A stretch of DNA of 64,000 nt from Variovorax sp. RA8. Lineage in GTDB: Bacteria; Pseudomonadota; Gammaproteobacteria; Burkholderiales; Burkholderiaceae_C. The DNA lies in the NCBI RefSeq assembly GCF_901827175.1, contig NZ_LR594662.1, positions 124,001 through 188,000 on the forward strand. Direction: 5' to 3'. Under the pieces are notes generated by a model. That model was not told the origin of the DNA and searched no databases. It saw nothing but the letters and a program-made list of their open reading frames with translations. The translations under genes and the position numbers were made by a program. Of the stretch, positions 52,553 through 60,367 are shown piece after piece (the stretch's first letter is position 1; each line of letters starts with the position of its first letter).

Positions 52553-53554
52553 ATGGAAGTCATCGAATCAAGCGCCGTCGAGGTCGAGGCTGAAGCCGGC
52601 GACTGGCTGCAGGCAACGGTCTGCGAGGCCGTGAAGCTCACCCCCGACACCCTGCTGGTGCGCCTCAGGTCGGCCACCGGCGACCCGTTGCCCCCGCATG
52701 AGCCCGGCGCCCACGTGGCGTTGAAGTGCGGCGAAGGCGTGACGCGCCACTACTCGCTCACCGGCGCGCGCCGGCACGCGGGGCTGTACGAGTTGGGCAT
52801 CAAGCGCGCGGAAAACAGCCAGGGCGGCAGCCGATGGGTGTTCGACCACGTGGCCGTCGGATCGCGGCTGCTCATCTCCAGGCCGCGCAACCACTTCCCG
52901 CTCGTCGCGCAGGCGGGGCAGTTCCTGTTTCTCAGCGGAGGCATCGGCGCGACCCCGATCATCTCCATGCTGTACGAACTGCAGGCCAGGGGCATTCGGG
53001 CGCGCCTGGTGCACATGTGCCGCTCGCGCGCGGACCTGGGCTTCCAGGCCTGGCTGTCGGAAGTGGCGGCCTTCCACGACGTGCACCTCCACTTCGATGC
53101 CGATGCGGGGCTGTTCGACCTCCAGGCCGAGCTGGGCCGCGCGCCTGCCGAGACCCACGTCTACTGCTGCGGACCGACAGGGATGATGGACGCGGTCCGC
53201 CAGCACGGCGAAGCCGTGGGCCGTGCCGAGCGCTTCCACTTCGAATACTTCGCCGCACCGCAGGTGCAGCGCGACGAGGCGCAGGACGGCGAGTTCACGG
53301 TGGTGCAGGCCAGCACCGGCCGCAGGATCGCGGTCCCGAAGACCAAGACCATGCTGGCGGCCCTGCGCGAGGCCGGCCTCCCGATGAAGAGCGAGTGCGA
53401 GTACGGCGTCTGCGGCTGGTGTGCCGTGGGGGTGAAGGAGGGCGTCCCAGCCCATTTCGACTCCTACCTGACGGCCTCGGAAAAGGAGGCCAACAAGCTG
53501 GTTCTTCCTTGCGTGTCGCGTTGCACCAGCGCGACCATCACGCTGGACATCTAG
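52553..53554 (+). CDS. Phthalate-dioxygenase-type reductase (FNR domain plus 2Fe-2S ferredoxin)
   Basis: A 333-aa oxidoreductase of the VanB/PDR type. The flavin region RHYSLTGARRH (about 65-75), nucleotide region LFLSGGIGATPIISML and CCGPTGMMDAVRQHG, and a C-terminal plant-type 2Fe-2S domain with CEYGVCGWCAVGV (about 282-294) plus LPCVSRC are present. Such reductases feed Rieske oxygenases; none is encoded in this window, and the neighbouring dioxygenases are 2OG-dependent. ATG 52553 is 5 bp after the amidohydrolase stop. It may serve an oxygenase outside the window. Confidence 0.9.
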   Translation: MEVIESSAVEVEAEAGDWLQATVCEAVKLTPDTLLVRLRSATGDPLPPHEPGAHVALKCGEGVTRHYSLTGARRHAGLYELGIKRAENSQGGSRWVFDHVAVGSRLLISRPRNHFPLVAQAGQFLFLSGGIGATPIISMLYELQARGIRARLVHMCRSRADLGFQAWLSEVAAFHDVHLHFDADAGLFDLQAELGRAPAETHVYCCGPTGMMDAVRQHGEAVGRAERFHFEYFAAPQVQRDEAQDGEFTVVQASTGRRIAVPKTKTMLAALREAGLPMKSECEYGVCGWCAVGVKEGVPAHFDSYLTASEKEANKLVLPCVSRCTSATITLDI

Positions 53555-53600
53555 CCCTGACACACCCTGACGTCATTCATAAGCAGAACCAGGAGCTCCC

Positions 53601-54485
53601 ATGAGACTCGCCACTTTTTCCCTTCGCTCGTCGCCCGAGAGGCAGCTTGTCGGTGTGCTGCGCGGTGACCGCCTGCTGGAAGTCGACGCGCCGTCCATGA
53701 AGGCCTTGCTCGCCCGTGGCCGCGAGGCGCTGGATGCGCTCGCGGGCAAGGTCGAAACCTGGCCCGGTCCGGGGCATGCCCTTCAGGATGTCCATTTCCT
53801 GCCGCCGGTGCCGGACGCCAACAAGTTCCTCTGCGTCGGCAAGAACTACCGCACCCACCTCGAGGAGCTCAAGAGGACGGACCTGATCAAGGAACTTCCG
53901 AGCGAGCCGACAGGCTTCGTGAAGCTCAACGACGCGCTCACCGGCCACGACGCCGAGGTGGTGCGCCCGGCCACGGTCATGCGCCTGGACTACGAGCCCG
54001 AGCTGGTCTTCGTCATCGGCAAACCCGCCCACAACGTGAAGCCGGACGATGCAATGTCCTATGTGGCGGGCATCACGATCCTCAACGACCTCACATGCCG
54101 CGACACGCAGAAGCGGGAAGTCGCGTCGGGTTCGCGCTTCTGGACGGCAAAGAATGCGCCGGGCTTCGGTCCCCTGGGGCCGTTCATCATCACGATGGAG
54201 GAAGTGCCTGATCCGTATGACATCTGGGTCACCTGCAGCGTGAACGGCGAACAGCGCATGCGCGTCAACACCAGCGAACAGATCTGGAAGCTCTCGCGGA
54301 TCATCGAGCACTTCTCGCGCCTGGTGCCGCTGTTGCCGGGCGACATGTTCTCCACCGGTGCCCCGGGCGGGGTCGCCGTGGGCAAGGCGAATGCCGAGGA
54401 CTTGTTCCTGAAGCCGGGCGACGTCGTCGAATGTGCGTTCGAGGCGCCCGCCATGGTCTTGCGAAACCGGATCGCCGCTGCCTGA
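53601..54485 (+). CDS. Fumarylacetoacetate-hydrolase-family protein
   Basis: A 294-aa FAH-superfamily hydrolase. The conserved FLCVGKNYRTHLEEL (about 74-88), MRLDYEPELVFVIGKPA (with the acidic metal ligands), and AGITILNDLTCRDTQKREV are typical. It likely hydrolyses or tautomerises a ring-cleavage product, as in the aromatic meta-cleavage and homogentisate pathways. RBS AGGAGCT precedes the ATG. Part of the 50115-57457 unit. Confidence 0.9.
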   Translation: MRLATFSLRSSPERQLVGVLRGDRLLEVDAPSMKALLARGREALDALAGKVETWPGPGHALQDVHFLPPVPDANKFLCVGKNYRTHLEELKRTDLIKELPSEPTGFVKLNDALTGHDAEVVRPATVMRLDYEPELVFVIGKPAHNVKPDDAMSYVAGITILNDLTCRDTQKREVASGSRFWTAKNAPGFGPLGPFIITMEEVPDPYDIWVTCSVNGEQRMRVNTSEQIWKLSRIIEHFSRLVPLLPGDMFSTGAPGGVAVGKANAEDLFLKPGDVVECAFEAPAMVLRNRIAAA

Positions 54486-54548
54486 TCCAACGCCCGTGCT
54501 CCTCGCCCGCAGCGGCTGCTTCTCCACGTTCAACACGAAAGCTCCACC

Positions 54549-55532
54549 ATGAATGGTCTTCCAACTTCCGCTCTCAGTCGGCGCTCGGTCCTGGCGCTCG
54601 GCGCCTTGAGCGCCTCCGGCCTGGTACGGGCCCAGGAGCCCGAGGGCACGCTGCGCCTGGTCGTTCCCTTCGCCGCCGGCTCCACCATCGACGCGCTGGC
54701 ACGGCTGATCGCCAACAAGCTGCCGGAGGTTTCCAGGCACAAGGTCGTGGTGGTGGACAACCGGCCGGGAGCGGCGGGCATCCTGGGCACGTCCTTCGTC
54801 GCCAAGGCCAAGCCGGATGGCCGGACCTTCCTGATCCAGGCCAACGGCCTGACGACGACACCGGCAGTGCGCAGCGACCTTCCCTACGACCTGCAGAAGC
54901 ACCTGGCGCCGCTCACGCTCGTCGGCCTGGCGCCCTATGGGCTGGTGGTGCCGGGCGACTCGAAGTCTCAAACCCTGGCCGAGGTGTTTAGTGCGGCGCG
55001 CGCGTCCAGGCAGCCGATCGCGTTCGGCACCAGTGGCCCCGGCAGCCAGAGCGAGTTCGTCCTGGCGCAGATCGCCAAGGCGGCGAAGGTGGACTTCCTC
55101 AAGGTGCCGTTCAAGGGGCAGGCCGACATCATGCTGGCGGTCATGGGCGGGCATGTGCAGATGGCCATGATCAACATGCCCTCGGCCATCAAGCAGGCGA
55201 GCGATCGCAAGGTGAAAATCCTCGCGACCATGACGGACAAGCGAACGCCCGCCACGCCGGACGTGCCGACGCTGACGGAGGCCGGCATCCCCGGCATCAA
55301 CGAGAGTGCCTGGTACGGCCTGCTGACCACCGCTGGCACGCCGGCACCCGTGGTGGACGCGCTGAGCAAGGATCTGCTCAACGTGCTGGGCCTGCCGGAT
55401 GTGCGCGCGAAGCTCACCGAACTCGGCATCGACATCGTGGCGAGCACGCCGGCGCAGTTCAGCGATCGCATTGCGGGCGAGCTCAGCCGCTACCAGGCGA
55501 TCGCCAAGGAAGAGAACATCAAGGCCGAATAA
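54549..55532 (+). CDS. Bug/TctC-family periplasmic substrate-binding protein, copy 1
   Basis: A 327-aa tripartite-tricarboxylate-transporter type binding protein. A Tat/Sec-like leader (SRRSVLALGALSASGLVRAQ) is followed by GTLRLVVPFAAGSTIDALAR and NRPGAAGILGTSFVAKAKPD, the usual Bug signature. There are no TctAB permease genes next to it. Ligands in the family are often carboxylic acids. It sits between the FAH gene and an IPNS-type dioxygenase. Confidence 0.9.
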   Translation: MNGLPTSALSRRSVLALGALSASGLVRAQEPEGTLRLVVPFAAGSTIDALARLIANKLPEVSRHKVVVVDNRPGAAGILGTSFVAKAKPDGRTFLIQANGLTTTPAVRSDLPYDLQKHLAPLTLVGLAPYGLVVPGDSKSQTLAEVFSAARASRQPIAFGTSGPGSQSEFVLAQIAKAAKVDFLKVPFKGQADIMLAVMGGHVQMAMINMPSAIKQASDRKVKILATMTDKRTPATPDVPTLTEAGIPGINESAWYGLLTTAGTPAPVVDALSKDLLNVLGLPDVRAKLTELGIDIVASTPAQFSDRIAGELSRYQAIAKEENIKAE

Positions 55533-55547
55533 GGCACCGGAGACCCC

Positions 55548-56570
55548 ATGAACGCAGTAGTCAACGCAAATCGCAACGCCACCAAGGTGGCGATTATCGA
55601 CCTCACCGATCTGCGCAGCCCCGATATCGAACGGCGCAAGCGGTTGGGTGGCGAGATCGCGCGCGCCTGCCGCGAGGTCGGCTTCTTCTACATCGTGAAC
55701 CACGGCATCCCGAAGGCGAAGATCCAGCGGATGTTCGAGATCGCCCAGAAGTTCTTCGGCTTGACGGGCGAGCAGAAGCAGCAGCTCTCGATGGCGAACA
55801 ACAATTCCTACCGCGGCTACCTGCCGATGAAGACCACCGGCAACGACCCGACCATGAAGGGCCTGCTGCTGGAGGCCTTCCATGCCTGGCAGGAGCATGC
55901 GCCGGGCGACCCCGGCGTCGCAGCGGGCAAGCCGTTGCACGGCGTCAATGTGTGGCCCGCGCAGCTGCCCGGCATGCAGGAGGAGGTGATGGATTACGCG
56001 GGCATGGTGACCGCGCTCGCGCGCGATCTCATCGGCATCGCGGCGCTCGGCATCGGCCTGCCGCAGGACACCTTCCTGCGCCACTTCGACGAGCCCCTGT
56101 CGCTGCTGCGCCTCATCCACTACCCGCCGCAGGAACCCTCCGAAACGGAAGGCCGCTTCGGCACCCGTCCCCACACCGACAACTGCGCGTTCACCATCCT
56201 GGCGCAGGACGACACCGGTGGCCTGGAGATCATGGGCGAAGACGGCGAATGGGTAGGCGTGCCGCCGGTCGCGGACAGCTACGTCATCAACCTCGGCGAG
56301 GTGATGAAGATCTGGACGAACGGGATGTTCATGGCCACCCCGCACCGCGTCATCAACCGCTCGGGCAAGGAGCGGTACTCGATTCCGTTCTTCATGAATC
56401 CCACCCACGACGCGCTGGTCCGCCCCATCCTCGAGGACGCAGGGACGGGCAAGGCGGAGCCCGTGTTCCACACGACCGTGGGGATCGAGGAGGGGCTCAC
56501 CAGCGGCGAGATCCTCATGCGCCTGTACAAGAGGATCTGGCCCTCCATCGACGGCCAGCGGGTCAACTGA
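55548..56570 (+). CDS. Isopenicillin-N-synthase-type 2OG-Fe(II) dioxygenase
   Basis: A 340-aa non-heme iron oxygenase. N-terminal REVGFFYIVNHGIP is the DIOX_N signature; the iron facial triad is in RPHTDNCAFTILAQDD (HxD about 207-209) and ATPHRVINRSGKERYSIPFF (distal His plus RxS for 2OG). It starts 15 bp after the Bug gene and its stop lies 8 bp before the hemC-like GTG. It is unrelated to the TauD-type enzymes, so the pathway probably has several distinct oxygenation steps. Confidence 0.92.
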   Translation: MNAVVNANRNATKVAIIDLTDLRSPDIERRKRLGGEIARACREVGFFYIVNHGIPKAKIQRMFEIAQKFFGLTGEQKQQLSMANNNSYRGYLPMKTTGNDPTMKGLLLEAFHAWQEHAPGDPGVAAGKPLHGVNVWPAQLPGMQEEVMDYAGMVTALARDLIGIAALGIGLPQDTFLRHFDEPLSLLRLIHYPPQEPSETEGRFGTRPHTDNCAFTILAQDDTGGLEIMGEDGEWVGVPPVADSYVINLGEVMKIWTNGMFMATPHRVINRSGKERYSIPFFMNPTHDALVRPILEDAGTGKAEPVFHTTVGIEEGLTSGEILMRLYKRIWPSIDGQRVN

Positions 56571-56578
56571 ACCCGCTG

Positions 56579-57457
56579 GTGATCGCCACGCGCAGGAGCC
56601 CTCTCGCGCTCTGGCAGGCCAGGGAGGTCCAGCGCAGGCTGCAGGCGAGCGGAAGGCCCGTTCGGCTCGAGCCGATCACGACGACCGGCGACCGCATCCT
56701 GGACCGCGCCCTCGACAAGGTGGGCGGCAAGGGGTTGTTCCTCAAGGAGATCGAACAGGCCCTGCTGCAGGGAAAAGCCGATCTCGCCGTGCATTCGCTC
56801 AAGGACATGCCCATGGCGCTGCCGGCGGGCTTCAGGCTCGCCGCGGTGTTGCCGCGTGAAGATCCTCGGGATGCATTGGTCGCCAGCGGCGGGCAAGTGC
56901 TGGCCGAGCTGCCGGAAGGCGCGCGCGTCGGCACCTCGAGCCTGCGCCGCGCCATGATGCTGAGCCGCATGCGCCCGGACCTGCAGATTGCGTTCATCCG
57001 AGGGAACGTCGAGGGTCGCCTTGCCAAATTGGCGTCCGGCGAGTTCGCCGCCATCGTGCTGGCACTGGCCGGGCTGCGGCGCCTCGGCCTGGAGCAGCGT
57101 GTCACGGAAGTGTTCGAGCCGTCTCGCATGCTGCCTGCCGTGGGGCAGGGCGCCATCGCCATCGAAACGTGCAGCGGCCGGTGCGACCTGGAGGAGATCA
57201 TTGCGCCGATGAACGACCGCTGCACCGAGCTCTGCGTGTCGGCGGAGCGGGCCGTGGGGCGCCACATGGATGCAGGCTGCTCGCAACCCTTTGCCGCCTA
57301 CGCGCGCCTGAGCGCCGGTGTCATGCACCTGGAAGCCGCGCATCAAGGCCAGGGCGGCGCCGAGCCGCGGTTCTCCATGGCCAGCGCGCCGGTCAGCCAG
57401 GTGGAGCAGGCGCTCAGCCTGGGCGAAGAGGTCGCCGCCAGGCTTCGCAAAACCTGA
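56579..57457 (+). CDS. hemC: Hydroxymethylbilane synthase-like protein (HemC)
   Basis: A 292-aa porphobilinogen-deaminase homologue. Conserved are ATRRSPLALWQA, TTTGDRILDRALDKVGGKGL, DLAVHSLKDMPMALPAGF (catalytic Asp), GTSSLRRAMML and the dipyrromethane-attachment Cys in HMDAGCSQPFAAYA. Two substrate-loop positions differ from the usual RGNVxTRL and yDAI (RGNVEGRL, FAAIV). The GTG at 56579 gives MIATRRSPLALW; CTG 56567 is further upstream. It is an odd neighbour for catabolic genes, with no other heme genes nearby, so it is probably an extra copy. Confidence 0.85.
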   Translation: MIATRRSPLALWQAREVQRRLQASGRPVRLEPITTTGDRILDRALDKVGGKGLFLKEIEQALLQGKADLAVHSLKDMPMALPAGFRLAAVLPREDPRDALVASGGQVLAELPEGARVGTSSLRRAMMLSRMRPDLQIAFIRGNVEGRLAKLASGEFAAIVLALAGLRRLGLEQRVTEVFEPSRMLPAVGQGAIAIETCSGRCDLEEIIAPMNDRCTELCVSAERAVGRHMDAGCSQPFAAYARLSAGVMHLEAAHQGQGGAEPRFSMASAPVSQVEQALSLGEEVAARLRKT

Positions 57458-57473
57458 AGGCGGCCGCCTTCTC

Positions 57474-58064
57474 CTACCGCCAGCGCACGACGCCCGCGGT
57501 GCCCGGCTGCGGCCGCTTGAACAACTCGCGTTCGGAGTCCCTGTATCCGACCTGCAGCACGCCGACGACGCGGCCACCCTCGATGCCGGCGGCCTGTTCC
57601 ACCTCGTCGGAAAGCTGCAGCGGCGATGAGCTCATCGCGCAGGATAGCTGCATGGAGGTGAGGGCCAGCATCAGGTTCTGCGTTGCCGCCGCGGTCGCGA
57701 ACTCCTCCTCGAGGGGGCGCACCCTCGGATGGCTGACATCGGGGACGCACCCGATCACCACCATCACGGGCGCATCGAAGGCCCGGCACCGCGCCCGGCC
57801 CGGGTGCCAGCCGATGCGCACCGCTGCCTTCTCGTAGGCAGTGGCAAGTTCGGCGCGAGCGCTGCCGCGGAACACAGTGAAGCGCCAGGGCCGCGTGTGG
57901 TAGTGGCTGGGCGCCAGCACGGCCATTTGCAGCGCACGCTCGAGCAGATGCCTGGGCACGTCCTGGTCCAGATAGAAATAGACGGAGCGACGCTGCCGGA
58001 CGATGTCCTCGAAGACGGACGACAGGTCGACGCGGCTCACGGGTTCCTCGATGTCGATGGTCAT
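57474..58064 (-). CDS. Nitroreductase-family flavoprotein, copy 2
   Basis: A 196-aa homologue of the gene at 47503: IVRQRRSVYFYLDQDVPRHL and VLAPSHYHTRPWRFTVF match that protein, as does LEEEFATAAATQNLMLAL. It is convergent with hemC (16 bp) and divergent from a TauD-type gene, with operators 4 and 5 between. The shared promoter layout of the two copies suggests duplication of a regulated module. Confidence 0.85.
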   Translation of the reverse strand: MTIDIEEPVSRVDLSSVFEDIVRQRRSVYFYLDQDVPRHLLERALQMAVLAPSHYHTRPWRFTVFRGSARAELATAYEKAAVRIGWHPGRARCRAFDAPVMVVIGCVPDVSHPRVRPLEEEFATAAATQNLMLALTSMQLSCAMSSSPLQLSDEVEQAAGIEGGRVVGVLQVGYRDSERELFKRPQPGTAGVVRWR

Positions 58065-58090
58065 GGGATGTTCCTGTTTCGGCGATGCTG

Positions 58091-58120
58091 AGGATACCGT
58101 GAAGGTATACCAAACGTCAA
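58091..58120 (-). promoter_or_regulatory. Promoter of nitroreductase copy 2
   Basis: On the minus strand TTGACG (58115-58120), 18-bp spacer, TATCCT (58091-58096). Operator 4 lies inside the spacer. Confidence 0.6.
58102..58115 (-). promoter_or_regulatory. GntR-type operator 4
   Basis: AAGGTATACCAAAC, core GGTATACC, a perfect 8-bp palindrome. It is 7 bp from the minus-strand -10 TATCCT, exactly as in operator 2. Confidence 0.6.
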
Positions 58121-58138
58121 GAACCTGGATTTCGCGCA

Positions 58139-58167
58139 TTGACGCGAATTTATATGTGGACCAGAAT
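58139..58167 (+). promoter_or_regulatory. Promoter of the TauD pair
   Basis: TTGACG (58139-58144), 17-bp spacer, CAGAAT (58162-58167). Operator 5 overlaps the -10. Confidence 0.55.
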
Positions 58168-58178
58168 GGCATGCCAAT
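58165..58178 (+). promoter_or_regulatory. GntR-type operator 5
   Basis: AATGGCATGCCAAT, a perfect palindrome in the core (TGGCATGCCA). It overlaps the -10 of the promoter for the TauD genes. Confidence 0.65.
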
Positions 58179-58200
58179 AAGGGATAAGGAAGAGCCCGCG

Positions 58201-59295
58201 ATGAAGATCAGTCCGATTGAAGGTGCTTGCGTATGGGACCGGCGTTCCGTCGAACTCGACGACCTTGTCGTCCGGATTCCCCCTGACTGCGTCGAGGAGG
58301 CCCTGGATGCCGTGCGCGCCGTCCAGGCGCGCGGACTGCCGCTCCAGCAGATCCATCGCGCGAGCTTCCCGCTGCCGCGATTCGGTGAATGGTTGCTGCA
58401 GGTGCGCCGCGAGCTGGAGGTTGGCCGCGGCCACCAGCTCCTGCGCGGCCTCGGCCTCGAAAGCCTGACGCAGGAAGAGATCCGTACCCTGTACTGGGGC
58501 GTCTGCGTCCACCTCGGCATCCCCTTGTCGCAGAGCCGGAACGGCGAGTTCCTCGGCGAGGTGCGGGACGTCGGCGTCAAGAAAGGCGAGGCCGACTCAC
58601 GGGCCTATCGCACCGGCGGTGCGCTGCGCTTCCACATGGACCGATGCGACATCCTCGGCCTGCTGTGCGTGCGCGAGGCCCGAAGCGGCGGCCTGAGCAT
58701 GGCGGTCAGCTCCGCGGCGGTGCACAACGAAGTGTTGCGGCGGCGCCCCGACCTGATGGAAACGCTCTACCAGCCCTTCTACTTCAGCCGCCAGTCCGAG
58801 CAGGTCGAGGGAGAACGGCCCTGGTACGCCGGGTCGGTCTATGCCGTGCTCGACGGCAAGTTCATGAGCCAGTTCTCGCTGACCTACATCGAGTCGGCGC
58901 AACGCTATCCGGAAGTGCCGCGCCTCACCCCATCCCAGGAAGAGGCGATCCGCCTCGTGGCCACGGTCGCCGAAGAGCTCTGCATCACGTTCCAGATGCA
59001 GCCCGGCGATATCCAGCTCCTGAACAACCACGTGATGTACCACGCGCGCACGAACTACGAAGACCACGCGGACCCGGCCAGGATGAGGCTCCTGCTGCGG
59101 ACGTGGCTCACCACACCCGACAGCCGCCGGCTTCCGCGCGAGCGCGAAGAGGTCTGGGGCAGCACCGAGCCGGGTGATGTTCGCGGCGGCGTGACGCCTC
59201 CCACTGGCCCCCGCTTTGCATTCAAGGACTGGACTGGCGCGGGCTGGCCGGAGAACCGACATACCCCACCACTGGAGCCCCCATGGAAATCCTGA
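58201..59295 (+). CDS. TauD/TfdA-family 2-oxoglutarate-dependent dioxygenase, copy 2
   Basis: A 364-aa enzyme closely related to copy 1 (45039), same length. HxD is in RFHMDRCDILGLLCVREA and the distal His in LLNNHVMYHARTNYEDH. ATG 58201 (MKISPIEGACVWDRR) is preceded by GATAAGGAAGAG. It overlaps the next TauD gene by 13 bp. Together with divergent nitroreductase copy 2 it mirrors the 45039/47503 arrangement. Confidence 0.88.
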   Translation: MKISPIEGACVWDRRSVELDDLVVRIPPDCVEEALDAVRAVQARGLPLQQIHRASFPLPRFGEWLLQVRRELEVGRGHQLLRGLGLESLTQEEIRTLYWGVCVHLGIPLSQSRNGEFLGEVRDVGVKKGEADSRAYRTGGALRFHMDRCDILGLLCVREARSGGLSMAVSSAAVHNEVLRRRPDLMETLYQPFYFSRQSEQVEGERPWYAGSVYAVLDGKFMSQFSLTYIESAQRYPEVPRLTPSQEEAIRLVATVAEELCITFQMQPGDIQLLNNHVMYHARTNYEDHADPARMRLLLRTWLTTPDSRRLPREREEVWGSTEPGDVRGGVTPPTGPRFAFKDWTGAGWPENRHTPPLEPPWKS

Positions 59296-60329
59296 AGCAA
59301 CCCATTCATCATCCGAGCGCCTGGAAGGGCAGCGACTTCCGTTCGAAGGAGGACATCACGCTGCACTTCGAGGCGGAGCATCTCGAAGAGATCGATCGGA
59401 CCCTCCAGGCCGCAGTACAAGCCGGCTTGCGGCTGGAGACCGTCGAGCGCCAGCACTTCGAGCTGCCTCGCACGGCATCGCTCCTGCGAGCTGCGCGCGA
59501 AGCGCTTCGCCTTGGCCGCGGCATCGTGATCCTGCGCGGGATCGACGTCAGCCGCTACAGCCTGCCCGAGCTGGAGATGATCTACTGGGGCATCGGCACT
59601 CACCTCGGTCTGGGTGTGTCGCAGAGCGTACTTGGCGACCGGCTGGGCCATGTCCAGGACAAGACGGCAACGGATCCCCATGCACGTGCCTACCGCAACA
59701 AGCAGGAACTCACACCGCACACCGACACGTCGGACATCGTCGGCCTGATGTGCATACGCACCGCGCGCGAGGGCGGGATCTCCATTGCGTCCAGCGTGGC
59801 GGCGGTACACAACGCGCTCCTGGCGCAATTCCCCGACTATCTCGAGCCCCTGTATGAAGGCTTCCCGTACCACCGCCGCGGCGAGAACCTGCCCGGCGAG
59901 GCGCCGATCACGCCACATCGCATTCCGGTGTTCTCCTATGTGGAGGGGCAGCTGAGCTGCCGGTACACACGTTCCTACATCGAGACCGCTGCGCGCGAAG
60001 GCGGTGCCCCGCTCAGCCAGCTGCAGGTCGATGCACTCAACTGCCTCGAGCGCTTGACCTACGAGTTCGCATTCGAGTTCCAGCTCGATCCAGGCGAGAT
60101 CTATCTGCTCAACAACTACACCGTGCTCCATGCGCGCACTGCATTCGAGAACTGGCCCGAGCCGGAGAAGGCACGGCTTCTTCTGCGCTTGTGGTTGACG
60201 GCGGACGACTGGCGCCCTCTCGATCCCCGCATCAATGCGACACGCAGCGGGATCGCGGCGCAGCAAGGAAAGCTGCCGTCGTTCGAACGCTCATTCGGCT
60301 CCGGCCGCATTGCGACTCAGCGCAACTGA
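59283..60329 (+). CDS. TauD/TfdA-family 2-oxoglutarate-dependent dioxygenase, copy 3
   Basis: A 348-aa enzyme, more distant than copies 1 and 2. HxD is in LTPHTDTSDIVGLMCIRT and the distal His in LLNNYTVLHARTAFENW. The Met of copy 2 and this gene overlap by 13 bp, so translation is coupled. It may form a heteromer with copy 2 or act on a later intermediate. Confidence 0.88.
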   Translation: MEILKQPIHHPSAWKGSDFRSKEDITLHFEAEHLEEIDRTLQAAVQAGLRLETVERQHFELPRTASLLRAAREALRLGRGIVILRGIDVSRYSLPELEMIYWGIGTHLGLGVSQSVLGDRLGHVQDKTATDPHARAYRNKQELTPHTDTSDIVGLMCIRTAREGGISIASSVAAVHNALLAQFPDYLEPLYEGFPYHRRGENLPGEAPITPHRIPVFSYVEGQLSCRYTRSYIETAAREGGAPLSQLQVDALNCLERLTYEFAFEFQLDPGEIYLLNNYTVLHARTAFENWPEPEKARLLLRLWLTADDWRPLDPRINATRSGIAAQQGKLPSFERSFGSGRIATQRN

Positions 60330-60367
60330 GTCCGAACCACCAGCATCAACCAGGAAAGGAGTCTCGT

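Noticed and set aside
53577-56471. 964-aa ORF antisense to FAH, Bug and IPNS genes
   Set aside because: Shadow; the forward genes carry complete active-site motifs.
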